A stretch of 64,000 nt of DNA from an uncultured Clostridium sp. (GCA_902471875.1 CABRLN010000005.1:1-64000), one strand, 5' to 3'. Numbered from the stretch's first letter, positions 24,229-33,830 are shown. The notes: generated by a model from the sequence alone, not told the origin. Translations and numbers: made by a program.

Positions 24229-24834
24229 ATGAGTGATATTTTACAAACTGAAAACCACGACTACAAGGCTGAATATTTAGAATTGTTTGACAAATATGTA
24301 AATCGTCCAGGCAAAGACAGACTGCTTGATTGGATGTCAAAAACAGATTTTTTTACAACTCCGGCAAGCACAAAGTACCACTGTGCTTGTCCACAGGGTC
24401 TTGTAATGCACAGTATAAGCGTTTTTAATGTTATGATGGAAAAGCATTTTGACGAAGAAACCGACAGTTTAGAAAGCTTTGCAATTTCTGCATTGTTGCA
24501 TGACCTTTGTAAAGCAAATTTTTATAAGGTTTCTACCCGTAATGTAAAAAATGACGAAACGGGTAAATGGGAAAAAGTGCCTTATTATACTATAGAGGAC
24601 GCATTTCCGTACGGTCACGGTGAAAAATCTGTTTTTCTTGTTGAGCGTTTTATGAGGCTGAAGGTTGACGAGGCCATGGCTATACGTTGGCATATGGGTG
24701 GTTTTGAGGATTCTACAGGATATTCAATGAGTCAGGCATACGAAAAATTTCCTCTTGCTGTTAAATTGCATTTGGCTGATCTTGAATCTACATATCTGTG
24801 TGAAAAGCACACCTCTGTTATAACAAACAGGTAA
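24229..24834 (+). CDS. HD-domain hydrolase-like protein
   Basis: 201 residues with a probable HD phosphohydrolase core: HCACPQGLVMHSISVFNVM, the HD pair in ISALLHDLCKANFY, and RWHMGGFED later. It likely removes phosphate from a nucleotide or RNA substrate with a metal ion, but the substrate cannot be inferred. AGAGGTG ribosome site; co-directional with the genes before and after. Confidence 0.8.
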   Translation: MSDILQTENHDYKAEYLELFDKYVNRPGKDRLLDWMSKTDFFTTPASTKYHCACPQGLVMHSISVFNVMMEKHFDEETDSLESFAISALLHDLCKANFYKVSTRNVKNDETGKWEKVPYYTIEDAFPYGHGEKSVFLVERFMRLKVDEAMAIRWHMGGFEDSTGYSMSQAYEKFPLAVKLHLADLESTYLCEKHTSVITNR

Positions 24835-24893
24835 TAATAAAAGTAAAAGATAGGCATAGTGTTGGTCTTTTTGCATAATTGAGGTGACTTATA

Positions 24894-25556
24894 ATGAATG
24901 AAACATACATAATTAATACAGATGTTTTAAATAATATGCCACTGTTTGATTATTGGTTCAAAAATATGTCAGGATACAGACAAGAAAAAATTAGCAGAAT
25001 GAAATTAAAAAAAGATAAAAACCTGTCTTTAGGAGTGGGAATTCTGATGGACAGCTATCTAAAAAAAAATGGATTAACAGAAAAAGAAATGTTGTATACA
25101 AATGGTAAAAGTGGTAAACCGTTCTTTAAAAATAAACCTCATATTTTCTTTAATGCCTCACATTCAGGCAATGTTGCCATATGTTCGTTTTCAGATGATG
25201 AAATTGGCAGTGATATTGAAAAGGAGGCACCAATAAACATAAAAATTGCAGAAAGATTTTTTACTGTAAACGAAAATAAATATATTGCTTCTGCAAGCAG
25301 TCAAAAGGAAAGGCAAAGATGTTTTTTAAGACTTTGGACATTAAAAGAAAGCTACCTTAAATGTACAGGCACAGGCTTGCATGGCGGGTTAAACTCTTTT
25401 GAAATATTGTTATTTCAGAATGATGATATAACAGCTTATGAAAAAGGAAAAAGGGTAGAAGTGTATTTTGAGGAATACCCGTATTCTGGTTTTTATATTT
25501 CAGTTTGCTCAAAAAAACCTGATTTTGCAAAAGAACTTATGACAGTGAAAATATAA
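24894..25556 (+). CDS. 4'-phosphopantetheinyl transferase (Sfp type)
   Basis: 220 residues with the Sfp/Gsp signature GSDIEKEAP and FLRLWTLKESYLKCTGTGL, in which Asp, Glu and Lys residues bind Mg-CoA. It transfers phosphopantetheine to a carrier-protein serine in fatty acid, polyketide or peptide synthesis. No carrier protein, NRPS or PKS is nearby in this window, so the target may be elsewhere. Confidence 0.88.
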   Translation: MNETYIINTDVLNNMPLFDYWFKNMSGYRQEKISRMKLKKDKNLSLGVGILMDSYLKKNGLTEKEMLYTNGKSGKPFFKNKPHIFFNASHSGNVAICSFSDDEIGSDIEKEAPINIKIAERFFTVNENKYIASASSQKERQRCFLRLWTLKESYLKCTGTGLHGGLNSFEILLFQNDDITAYEKGKRVEVYFEEYPYSGFYISVCSKKPDFAKELMTVKI

Positions 25557-25578
25557 CTTGAATACTAATTTATTAACT

Positions 25579-25610
25579 AAAGGTTGGTCATTTATTTTGC
25601 CAACCTTTTT
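25579..25610 (+). terminator. rho-independent terminator after the PPTase
   Basis: A 9-bp stem (25579-25587 with 25600-25608), loop of 12 nt, T-run to 25610. Confidence 0.8.
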
Positions 25611-25845
25611 CTAATAAGAATTAAAAAACGGATATGAATTTTTTGTAAAACAGTTAGAATAGTAAGTTGTTGGTTCTTATTAGGATATATCAAAATAATA
25701 GAAAAACATATTACAGTGTTTATAATACCTTAAGTTTTATTATTTTAAATATTCAATCTGTTAATAAAAAGATAACAATTTTAATGTATTGTAGGATATA
25801 CTACAAATTTATATGGTATATGGGCATAATATGTAGATTGTTATA

Positions 25846-25873
25846 TTGACTTTTATTGAAAAAAGGTTAAAAT
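25846..25873 (+). promoter_or_regulatory. promoter of the polymer-export operon
   Basis: TTGACT at 25846-25851 and TAAAAT at 25868-25873, 16 bp apart, about 57 bp before the permease ATG. Confidence 0.65.
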
Positions 25874-25929
25874 ATAGGTATTATGGAATTTGTGTGAAAA
25901 ATTTAAAGGAATGTAAATAAATTTGATTA

Positions 25930-26787
25930 ATGAGAGAAAATATATATTTTAAGACAGGTGGGAAAGATTTGTTTCAGATTTTAAAAGAGCACCGTGGATT
26001 TTGGGGACAAATAGCAAGACTAGCTAAAAATGAGCTTATAAAAACTTACAAGGGTGCGGCAATTGGTCCACTATGGGCAGTGGTAAAGCCTGCTTTTACA
26101 TTGTTTGTTTATTGGTTTGCTTTTGCAATGGGATTTAAAAAATCCGGTGATGTTGATGTTATTATTAATGGCACAACAGTAGTATTTGACCGATTTATGT
26201 TTATGCTGGTTGGTTTTATACCTTGGTTTTTTATTCAGGAAAGCATTATACACGGTATGAAATCCATTAGGGTAAACAGGCACTTTGTAACCAAAATTTC
26301 GTTTCCCGTGTCAACTATTATGACATACACCTTGCTTTCAAAGCTTTACGTACAATTCTTTTTATGTGCCATAATGCTTGTAATAGTTTCGTTGGTGATA
26401 GGTGTTAGTGCTTATGCACTTCAGCTTTTAATTCTTATGCCTGTAATGTTTATGTTCTTTTTGTGCCTGTCTTGGAGTACTGCACCTATGGGTGCCTTTA
26501 GTATGGATTTTGACAATATGGTAATGTCAATAATGTCAGGTATATTTTGGTTGTCAGGTATTATTTATAATTCTTATGATATGAATAACACAGTTTTAAA
26601 TACAGTAATGCTGTTTAATCCTATAAACTTTTTTGCCAATGGTTACCGAAAGGCTGTTCTTTATAATCAGTTTATTTGGAATGACCCTTTAGAATTGGTA
26701 ATATTTTTGGCTGAGTTTTTACTGGTGTTTTTGCTTGGGGCATACAATTATAACCGTTTGCGTAAAAGAATACCTGATGTACTGTAA
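25930..26787 (+). CDS. ABC-2 polysaccharide/teichoic-acid export permease (Wzm/TagG-like)
   Basis: 285 residues, about six helices, with the cytosolic LLKEHRGFWGQIARLAKNEL-like N-terminus (here ILKEHRGFWGQIARLAKNEL), followed by GPLWAVVKPAFTLFVYWFAF. These are signatures of Wzm/TagG permeases that move lipid-linked glycans or teichoic acids across the membrane. The ATP-binding partner follows 12 bp downstream. ATG 25930 has only a distant AAAGGA, so translation may be weak or the start unusual. Substrate is inferred from the linked sugar/CDP genes. Confidence 0.9.
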   Translation: MRENIYFKTGGKDLFQILKEHRGFWGQIARLAKNELIKTYKGAAIGPLWAVVKPAFTLFVYWFAFAMGFKKSGDVDVIINGTTVVFDRFMFMLVGFIPWFFIQESIIHGMKSIRVNRHFVTKISFPVSTIMTYTLLSKLYVQFFLCAIMLVIVSLVIGVSAYALQLLILMPVMFMFFLCLSWSTAPMGAFSMDFDNMVMSIMSGIFWLSGIIYNSYDMNNTVLNTVMLFNPINFFANGYRKAVLYNQFIWNDPLELVIFLAEFLLVFLLGAYNYNRLRKRIPDVL

Positions 26788-26799
26788 AGGATGAACAAT

Positions 26800-27546
26800 A
26801 TGGTAGATAATAAAACTATGATAAAATTTGACCATGTGTCAAAGGACTATATATTATTTAAAAGTGACCGCGAGCGTTTTAAGTCTTTATTTTTTAAGCC
26901 TAAAAATGCAAAGCATCATATGGCGCTTAACGATGTTTCTCTGGAAATATTCGAAGGTGAAAGCGTAGGTATAATCGGAGACAACGGTGCGGGTAAATCG
27001 ACACTTTTAAAAATGATAACAGGTGTTGCATTTCCTGACACAGGTACAGTACATGTAAACGGAACGGTAGCTGCGTTGCTTGAACTTACAGCAGGCTTTG
27101 CACTTGAAATGTCAGGCAGAGAAAATATATATCTAAGAGGTTATACGCTAGGCTTAAAGGATATGTATATAAAAGAAATTGAACCTAAAATAGTTGAGTT
27201 TGCTGAACTTGGAGATTATATTGACCAGCCTGTAAGAACATACTCAAGCGGTATGAAAATGCGTTTGGGTTTTGCAATTAATGTCAATATTAACCCTGAC
27301 ATTCTTGTAATTGATGAGGCATTAAGTGTAGGTGACGCAACTTTTAAAAAGAAATGTAAAAACAGAGTAAGCGAAATTATAAAAGAAGGTACAACAGTGT
27401 TGTTTGTTAGCCACTCTAAAGACAGCGTAAAAGAAATGTGTACAAGAGCTGTATTTCTAAAAAAGGGTGAGGTTAAATTTATTGGTGGTGTAAAAGAGGC
27501 TTATGAAGCTTACGAGGCTGATAAGGCAGTAAAAAAGAAAAAATAA
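26800..27546 (+). CDS. ABC polysaccharide/teichoic-acid export ATPase (Wzt/TagH-like)
   Basis: 248 residues from ATG 26800, because the earlier ATG at 26791 abuts the AAAGG site. Walker A GDNGAGKST, TYSSGMKMRLGFA signature, Walker B ILVIDEALSVGD. FFKPKNAKHHMALNDVSLEI precedes Walker A, a usual feature of TagH/RfbE ATPases. It lacks the long C-terminal carbohydrate-binding domain of some Wzt proteins, so export is probably independent of a terminal cap. It powers the preceding permease. Confidence 0.93.
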   Translation: MVDNKTMIKFDHVSKDYILFKSDRERFKSLFFKPKNAKHHMALNDVSLEIFEGESVGIIGDNGAGKSTLLKMITGVAFPDTGTVHVNGTVAALLELTAGFALEMSGRENIYLRGYTLGLKDMYIKEIEPKIVEFAELGDYIDQPVRTYSSGMKMRLGFAINVNINPDILVIDEALSVGDATFKKKCKNRVSEIIKEGTTVLFVSHSKDSVKEMCTRAVFLKKGEVKFIGGVKEAYEAYEADKAVKKKK

Positions 27547-27666
27547 TTTATTATAAAATATATAATAATAAATTTGTAGGTTATATAATTATTACAGCTG
27601 CACTATGAGAATGTTTAATTTTATATTAGTATAAGAGCGTATTGTTCGGAAAGGTAAGTGAATTTT

Positions 27667-28407
27667 ATGGTTACAGCAGTGGTATTTGCCGGCGGCGTTG
27701 GTGCCAGAATGAAATCGGTAGAAATTCCTAAGCAATTTCTTGAGGTTGACGGAAAGCCTATTATTATAAGAACCCTTGAGAATTTTCAGTATCATTCAGA
27801 AGTAGATAATATTGTAATTTCATGTTTAGAAACATGGATAGACAAGCTGTGGGAATATATAAAGAAGTACAGTATTACAAAGGTACTGAAAATAGTACCG
27901 GGAGGCGAAAACGGCCACGGTTCAATACACAACGGACTTGTTGCCGCACAAGATTATGCAAAGAACGAGGACGATATTGTGCTTATTTGTGACGGTGTAA
28001 GACCTCTTTTATCAGACGAGCTTATTTCTAACTGCATTAAAACAGCTAAAGAGCATGAAACAGCAGTGCCTGTTACCAGAAGTATTGACTCTGTTTTGGA
28101 AAGCAAAGACGGTCAAACCTGTAATCACAGCTTGCCAAGAGGTGAAATGTTTATTACACAGGCTCCGCAGGGTTATACAATGAGAAAGATTATGTGGGCA
28201 CACAACGAGGCTGAAAAACGTGGTATAACCAATCCTATTTCAAGCTCAGAGCTACTTATTGAGCTTGGTGAAAAGGTGCAGATTTTTATTGGTGACAGAG
28301 ATAATATTAAGGTTACAACACCTGAAGATATGCGCTTTTTAAGAGCCTACTATTACTATAGACGTTACGAAAATTTTGCCAGAGAGGAATTAATGTATGG
28401 ACTATAA
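27667..28407 (+). CDS. IspD/TarI-family cytidylyltransferase
   Basis: 246 residues from ATG 27667 (a GTG at 27658 is poorer). The nucleotide-binding motif AGGVGARMKSVEIPKQFLEV and IHNGLVAAQ are characteristic of the IspD/TarI family, which make CDP-methylerythritol or CDP-ribitol from CTP and the polyol phosphate. Genetic context (polysaccharide exporter, SDR, LicD) favours TarI-type CDP-ribitol or another CDP-polyol over isoprenoid synthesis. It overlaps the SDR gene by 11 bp. Direct assignment of the polyol needs experiment. Confidence 0.85.
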   Translation: MVTAVVFAGGVGARMKSVEIPKQFLEVDGKPIIIRTLENFQYHSEVDNIVISCLETWIDKLWEYIKKYSITKVLKIVPGGENGHGSIHNGLVAAQDYAKNEDDIVLICDGVRPLLSDELISNCIKTAKEHETAVPVTRSIDSVLESKDGQTCNHSLPRGEMFITQAPQGYTMRKIMWAHNEAEKRGITNPISSSELLIELGEKVQIFIGDRDNIKVTTPEDMRFLRAYYYYRRYENFAREELMYGL

Positions 28408-29476
28408 AATTAATACTCTTATACACGAATATATTTATAATGACATTCTTTCAGTTGCAAATGCAGACCTTCCTTGGGAAAAAATGAGGAATAAGACAAT
28501 TCTTATTACAGGTGCAGGTGGCTTTATTGGCTATTACATTACTATGGCAATGTTAATTCGTAATGACCTGTATGGAGATAATATTAAGGTTATTGCTTTG
28601 GTGCGTAACAGCGCAAAAACTGAGAAGCGTTTTGGTGACACCCTGAAGCGAAGTGATATTAAAGTTATTGTGCAGGATGTTTGCAGTGATATTGATATTG
28701 ATGACAAAGCAGACTATATAATTCATGCAGCAAGTCAGGCAAGTGCTTATTTCTTTGAAAATGACCCGGTAGGTACTATTGATGCTAACCTTACAGGTAC
28801 ATATAAGGTACTTGAATATGCTAAAAAATGCGGTGCGGTAACGCTGTTTGTTTCCAGTCTTAAAATTTATGGTGCTTTGCATACCGGCAAAGAAAAAATA
28901 GAAGAAACTGATATTGGCTATATAGACCATACCTCGTACAAAAACTGTTATGCACAGGGGAAAAGAGCGTCAGAAACTTTGTGTGCATCATTCCACAAGC
29001 AGTATGGTATGAGCATAAAAATTGCACGTCCAAGCTATATTTACGGTCCGTCAAGTCTTGATGACGACAGGGTGTGGGCACAGTTTATTGCTAATATTGT
29101 ACGCAACCAAAGTATTCTTTTAAAAAGTGCCGGTGCGCCTTACCGTTCATTCTGTTATGTTACAGACACAGCTGTGGCATTGCTCAAAATAATGCTTGAC
29201 GGCAAAGATATTTACCCTTATAATATTTCAGCTGAACATTCAAATGTAACTATAAGAAACTTTGCAAAAGCTGCAGTTGAAGCTTTTCCTGAAAGAAAAC
29301 TTACATTGTCTTTTGCAAATAAAGAGGATGAAAAAGAACCTGTTATGTCGTTTATGAATGCTACCCCCGAAATACTTGACAGCACACGGCTAAACAGTAT
29401 TGGCTGGCAGGCTAAGGTTGACCTGACAGAAGGCATTAGACGAGCAGTTAAAATTGTAGAGCTGCAAAATAGTTAA
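28397..29476 (+). CDS. NAD-dependent epimerase/dehydratase (extended SDR)
   Basis: 359 residues. The Rossmann motif GAGGFIG is at 39-45, and the catalytic Tyr185-x3-Lys189 (YAQGK) with the upstream Ser pair at SSLK indicates an active SDR. Family members epimerise, dehydrate or reduce nucleotide-linked sugars. Since no nucleotide sugar precursor genes lie beside it other than IspD/TarI, its substrate might be a CDP-linked compound. It overlaps IspD/TarI by 11 bp and is followed by the fusion gene at 17 bp. Confidence 0.88.
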   Translation: MDYKINTLIHEYIYNDILSVANADLPWEKMRNKTILITGAGGFIGYYITMAMLIRNDLYGDNIKVIALVRNSAKTEKRFGDTLKRSDIKVIVQDVCSDIDIDDKADYIIHAASQASAYFFENDPVGTIDANLTGTYKVLEYAKKCGAVTLFVSSLKIYGALHTGKEKIEETDIGYIDHTSYKNCYAQGKRASETLCASFHKQYGMSIKIARPSYIYGPSSLDDDRVWAQFIANIVRNQSILLKSAGAPYRSFCYVTDTAVALLKIMLDGKDIYPYNISAEHSNVTIRNFAKAAVEAFPERKLTLSFANKEDEKEPVMSFMNATPEILDSTRLNSIGWQAKVDLTEGIRRAVKIVELQNS

Positions 29477-29492
29477 TTTACGGAGTAAAACT

Positions 29493-31394
29493 ATGGAACT
29501 TAACAAGGTTTTGGGTCAGTTTGAGCTGGACTGGGCTTATCATGTAGCCTCACATAATAAAGACGACTACCCTTTTGGAAAACTAAAAAATAAAACTGTA
29601 TATGTTTCAGGTACTCAAGACTTTTTTTCAAAGGCAGTTTTATATTGCTTGTTTGGTTTAAATGACCTGCATAAGTTGAATATAAAAATAACCTTAATTG
29701 CACAAAGTACATCTGCACTTAACAATATTTTTCCACCCCTTTTAAAGAGGGAGGATTTTTCCTTTAGATTAACTGAAGATCTTAATAAGTTAAACGAAGG
29801 AGCAGACTATTTTATTTATACAGGTTGTTGCAATAAGGCAACAGGCGGTACACCTGAATTTTTTATGTCAGAAATTTCTGCAATAAAAACTTGTTTGGAG
29901 TTTGCCGGCAGGGTAAAGTCAGGTAAATTTATCCTATTTTCTGACTACCGTGTCTATGGTAAAATTGACAGGGGTTACGTAATTTCTGAAGGTGAGTATG
30001 GTGATGTTGACTTTAATAAGGGCAGCGGCTATGATGCCGAACTAATGCAGACTCTTGAAGCATTGGTGCCCATTTATGGGAAGAAATATAATTTTTCTCA
30101 TCTTATTTTGCGTTCCGGTATAATGCTGGGTTCAAGCAGTGGCTTTGACCAAAACTTGTTTTACGATATGTTTAGGGCTGTTGCCAAAGGTAAAGAATTT
30201 AAAATAATGCGTTCAACAAAAAAGTATTCTTTTACTTATATACATGACTTTTTAACAGCTCTGTTTTGGGGCATGGTTAAGTTAAAGGACAACAACATAT
30301 ATAACGTAATCAGCAAAGACTGCACTATGTCAACAGGTATGTTGGCTGCAAAAATTTTTGACCTTTATCCTCAGCAATGTAAAATAGAATTGATTAATGT
30401 TAAAAAGGACCCGGGCTTTGGTGTTGCAATGAATTGTCAAAAACTGGTTGTTGCAGGCTTTGAACCGGAAGTTACAATGGACGAAATAATACAGCTTATG
30501 GTTGAAAGTATAAAAACTAAAGATAACACTACGTTTTTATATCAGTATTCTCATGACGGAAAGCTGACAAATATTCAAAATATTTTACTTGGCTATTTGC
30601 TTGATGTTGACAGGATATGTAAAAAGCATAATATAAAATATTTTTTGGGTGGTGGCACTTTATTGGGGGCCATAAGACATCACGGTTTTATACCATGGGA
30701 TGACGATGCCGACATTATGATGCTGCGTGAAGACTACGATAAATTTTTGCAGATTGCCCCAAAAGAAATGCCTAAAGAGCTTTCTTTCCAAACCTCATAT
30801 ACTGATAAGGGGTGTCATTATCCGTTTGCTAAAATGAGGCTTAATAATACAACGTTTGCTACAAAATATTCAAAGGCACATGATGATATGAACAATGGTA
30901 TGGCTTTTGATATTTTTGCGCACGATGTTACAGCAAATTCTCCAATAGGAAAAAAACTGCACTTACAGTTTACCTTGCTTGTGCGTTCAATGATATTCAA
31001 TAAATGGAATAAACGCAAAATTGATAACGGTCATAAAATTCAGTCTTTTTTTGCTAACATACTAAAGGTAATTTTTCCTATACCTGTGTCAGAGTGGATA
31101 CAGTACAAAATATTTAAAATGTTTAAAAATAAAAAGGATGCAGAATATCTGTATGACGGTATGGGCAGAAATGTATATAAAGGAGATTTTCCTAAATATT
31201 ATCTTGACGAAGCCATTGAATGGGACTTTGAAGGTTATAAACTGCCTGTTCCAAAAGAGTATGATAAATATCTACGTTATTTATACGGCGACTACGAAAC
31301 TCTTGTTTTGCCTTGGGGACGTCAAACATGTCATGATATTGTTGACTTAGACCTTGGGGAGTTCTGTAAATATCGTTTACCTAAAAATATATAA
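29493..31394 (+). CDS. degenerate SDR fused to a LicD-family phosphotransferase
   Basis: 633 residues. The N-terminal 340 residues align in shape with the SDR encoded just upstream, but the Rossmann Gly motif is altered (SGTQDFFS at 39-46), and the active site reads Tyr180-Asp-Ala-Glu-Leu instead of Tyr-x3-Lys. It is therefore probably not an oxidoreductase. Residues 365-630 are a LicD domain with GGGTLLGAIRHHGFIPWDDD (386-405), the metal-binding core of enzymes that transfer phosphocholine or, in the fukutin/FKRP relatives, ribitol phosphate from CDP carriers. It is the last gene of the operon. The pseudo-SDR may bind a nucleotide or act as scaffold. Confidence 0.88.
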   Translation: MELNKVLGQFELDWAYHVASHNKDDYPFGKLKNKTVYVSGTQDFFSKAVLYCLFGLNDLHKLNIKITLIAQSTSALNNIFPPLLKREDFSFRLTEDLNKLNEGADYFIYTGCCNKATGGTPEFFMSEISAIKTCLEFAGRVKSGKFILFSDYRVYGKIDRGYVISEGEYGDVDFNKGSGYDAELMQTLEALVPIYGKKYNFSHLILRSGIMLGSSSGFDQNLFYDMFRAVAKGKEFKIMRSTKKYSFTYIHDFLTALFWGMVKLKDNNIYNVISKDCTMSTGMLAAKIFDLYPQQCKIELINVKKDPGFGVAMNCQKLVVAGFEPEVTMDEIIQLMVESIKTKDNTTFLYQYSHDGKLTNIQNILLGYLLDVDRICKKHNIKYFLGGGTLLGAIRHHGFIPWDDDADIMMLREDYDKFLQIAPKEMPKELSFQTSYTDKGCHYPFAKMRLNNTTFATKYSKAHDDMNNGMAFDIFAHDVTANSPIGKKLHLQFTLLVRSMIFNKWNKRKIDNGHKIQSFFANILKVIFPIPVSEWIQYKIFKMFKNKKDAEYLYDGMGRNVYKGDFPKYYLDEAIEWDFEGYKLPVPKEYDKYLRYLYGDYETLVLPWGRQTCHDIVDLDLGEFCKYRLPKNI

Positions 31395-31405
31395 TAAATT
31401 TATTT

Positions 31406-31441
31406 AATTGGTGTGCATAACTGTTTTGTACACCAATTTTT
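31406..31441 (+). terminator. terminator of the polymer operon
   Basis: A 9-bp stem (31406-31414 with 31430-31438) and a T-run to 31441. Confidence 0.75.
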
Positions 31442-31682
31442 CTTGCTTTTTTTGTTGCTTTTTCGTTGTTTTTATGGTTGACATATAATATTTCATAGAG
31501 TAAACTTTATTGAGTAAGAAAAATGACCGTTAGTACATTTTGTTTGGCATTTTCTTCTTAGGATATATTTAAGCCTATATTGCTGTTAGTATTTTTATTG
31601 TGAATAATAGATGTAATAAAAATATGTAAGTTCTTGTATAATTTTTTATATGTTCACACTTGTATGGCAAGGAGGAGTAGAA

Positions 31683-33830
31683 ATGAAAAAAATATTCAAG
31701 GTGTTTTTAAGTGATGTAAAGAAAATTTTTTCTAAACGTTTTGCCGCAATTGTTATGGTTGGTATATTAATTTTACCTTCATTATATGCTTGGTTCAACA
31801 TTTATGCTTGTTGGGATCCTTACGGCAATACAGATAATATTAAAGTAGCTGTAGCAAATGTTGACAAAGGACATGAAATTTTTGGTGTTAATGTAAACAT
31901 AGGCGGTATGGTAATAGATAATTTGGCCAAAAATGATATTATAGATTGGCAGTTTACCGAAAAGGATAAAGCTATTCAAAGTGTAAAAGACGGCACTGTA
32001 TATGCCGCAGTTATTATACCTGAAAATTTTACTGAGGATATGACAAGTATTCTTAAAGAAGAGGTTAAAAGACCTGAAATAGATTATTATGTTAACGAAA
32101 AGAAAAATGCCATTGCACCTAAAATTACAGACAAGGTTGCCGGATCAATCCAACAGCAAATTGATGAAACATTTATTTCAACAGTAGCAAAAGCAATTAG
32201 TGATATACTCATAGAAACTAACAGTAGTGTAGAAGGTGACGTAAACAACATTGTAAGTAATCTTAAGGATACAGTTAAAAATGTTGACACAGAATTAGGC
32301 GAACTTAAGGAAGATGTAAAAACCTTTAAAACACTTACTACTACCATGAATTCACTGCTTAACACAACTAAGCTTGCTATACCTGATGATGCCCTTACTA
32401 ATGCCGCAACCCTTGCATCGGACACAGCAGATACAGCAAAGTCTGTTAGTAATTTTGTAAACGATTTAAGTGGCAGCTTAGACACTATAATAAGTATGGC
32501 TGAAAATGATATGATAAATATAAGCAATGATTTTACAAATACCATAGCTTTAGTTGATACAGAAGGAAATAATGTTGCTGACCGTTTAGACAACATTAAT
32601 AACAAATGTATTACTTTAAATTCCTATTGCAGTGACATTCTTGCAACCGTGCAGACTTTAGAGTCATATTTTCCCGATCTGAATGGTTTAAAGACAATGG
32701 ATACAAAGCTTAACGATGTAATAAACCATCTTAACGCACTGCAAAATGAGCTTTATGATTCATCTGTAACACTTAGAAATACGGGGACATTGGTAAGCCA
32801 AAAGCAAGCAGATATTGAAAACAGAATGGCAACAGTAAAAAGTATTCTTTCACAGGTAAAGACAGAATTTAAAGCTAATGTATCAACTAAGGTTGATACT
32901 CTTACCGACAGTTTATATACAAACCTTACAAGCTTAAGTGCATTTTTAACAACTATGGGTGGTGTCGATTGGGATAAAACTATAGGCAGCCTTGAAGATG
33001 GTTTAACATCTGCCTCAGATACCTTTGACAGGCTTGATAATGCATTAAATGCAGCACAGGAAAAAATTAAAAGCATGTTAAAAAATATTGAGGACGCTCT
33101 TGAATCTGACCAAATAGCGGCTTTAAAAACAGTAATTACCAAGGAACCTGAAACTACAGCTGCGTTTCTTGCCTCACCTGTTAATCTAAAAAATAACAGC
33201 GTTTATCCTATTGAAAATTATGGTTCTGCAATGTCGCCGTTTTATACTGTTCTTTGCTTATGGGTAGGTGCTTTAATTTTGGTTGCAATGCTTAAGGTGC
33301 ATATAAAAGATGCCGAAGAACGTCAGCTAAGACCGATACAATGTTATTTTGCACGTTATCAGCTATTTGCAACAGCAGGCATAATACAGTCTGTAATTGT
33401 TTGCTTGGGAGACTTGTTTTTATTAGGTGTTCAGTGTCCGCACCCATTTGAATTTATACTGGCAGGAGCTTTTACGTCATTAGTATTTACCTTGTTTGTC
33501 TATACACTGGTAATTTCTTTTGGAGAAGTAGGCAAGGCTATTTCTGTAGTATTTTTAGTAATTCAGGTAGCAGGGGCAGGCGGTACATTCCCAATAGAAA
33601 CTACGCCGCAAATTTTTCAAATTCTTAATCCGCTGTTGCCTTTTACATCTGCAATAAACGCAATGCGTGAGGCAATAGGTGGTTTGCACAATGCTGATTT
33701 TTGGCTGTATCTTTTACAGCTTTCAGCATATATTCCTATTTCTTTGTTTATAGGCATTATTTTAAGACGCCCTTTAATTTCAATTAACAAAAAGCTGGAG
33801 GGTAAACTGCACGAAACAGGTGTAATGTAA
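31683..33830 (+). CDS. YhgE/Pip-family membrane protein
   Basis: 715 residues from ATG 31683 (AAGGAGG site just upstream). One membrane helix near residues 18-40, then a large extracellular domain beginning with the conserved SLYAWFNIYACWDPYGNTDN and VAVANVDKG, long coiled-coil-like helices (about 190-480), and five C-terminal membrane helices of ABC-2 type. The family includes YhgE and the Lactococcus phage infection protein Pip, and related ESX/type VII-like components. Role here is unknown. No ATPase is adjacent. Confidence 0.88.
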   Translation: MKKIFKVFLSDVKKIFSKRFAAIVMVGILILPSLYAWFNIYACWDPYGNTDNIKVAVANVDKGHEIFGVNVNIGGMVIDNLAKNDIIDWQFTEKDKAIQSVKDGTVYAAVIIPENFTEDMTSILKEEVKRPEIDYYVNEKKNAIAPKITDKVAGSIQQQIDETFISTVAKAISDILIETNSSVEGDVNNIVSNLKDTVKNVDTELGELKEDVKTFKTLTTTMNSLLNTTKLAIPDDALTNAATLASDTADTAKSVSNFVNDLSGSLDTIISMAENDMINISNDFTNTIALVDTEGNNVADRLDNINNKCITLNSYCSDILATVQTLESYFPDLNGLKTMDTKLNDVINHLNALQNELYDSSVTLRNTGTLVSQKQADIENRMATVKSILSQVKTEFKANVSTKVDTLTDSLYTNLTSLSAFLTTMGGVDWDKTIGSLEDGLTSASDTFDRLDNALNAAQEKIKSMLKNIEDALESDQIAALKTVITKEPETTAAFLASPVNLKNNSVYPIENYGSAMSPFYTVLCLWVGALILVAMLKVHIKDAEERQLRPIQCYFARYQLFATAGIIQSVIVCLGDLFLLGVQCPHPFEFILAGAFTSLVFTLFVYTLVISFGEVGKAISVVFLVIQVAGAGGTFPIETTPQIFQILNPLLPFTSAINAMREAIGGLHNADFWLYLLQLSAYIPISLFIGIILRRPLISINKKLEGKLHETGVM

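Larger units (their letters stand above)
25557..25929. other. AT-rich region between the PPTase and the exporter operon
   Basis: It holds a terminator at 25579-25610 and a promoter at 25846-25873, and otherwise only low-complexity AT-rich DNA. A 60-codon frame from 25667 has an amino acid composition typical of noncoding AT-rich DNA and is not called. Confidence 0.6.

Noticed and set aside
25667..25849. 60-codon frame between the PPTase and exporter genes
   Set aside because: The composition is that of AT-rich noncoding DNA (Ile/Tyr/Asn-rich), there is no ribosome site, and the promoter for the next operon follows immediately.
32087..32605. 172-codon minus-strand frame inside the YhgE/Pip gene
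   Set aside because: Shadow of a coiled-coil region on the real plus-strand gene; no ribosome site or family match.
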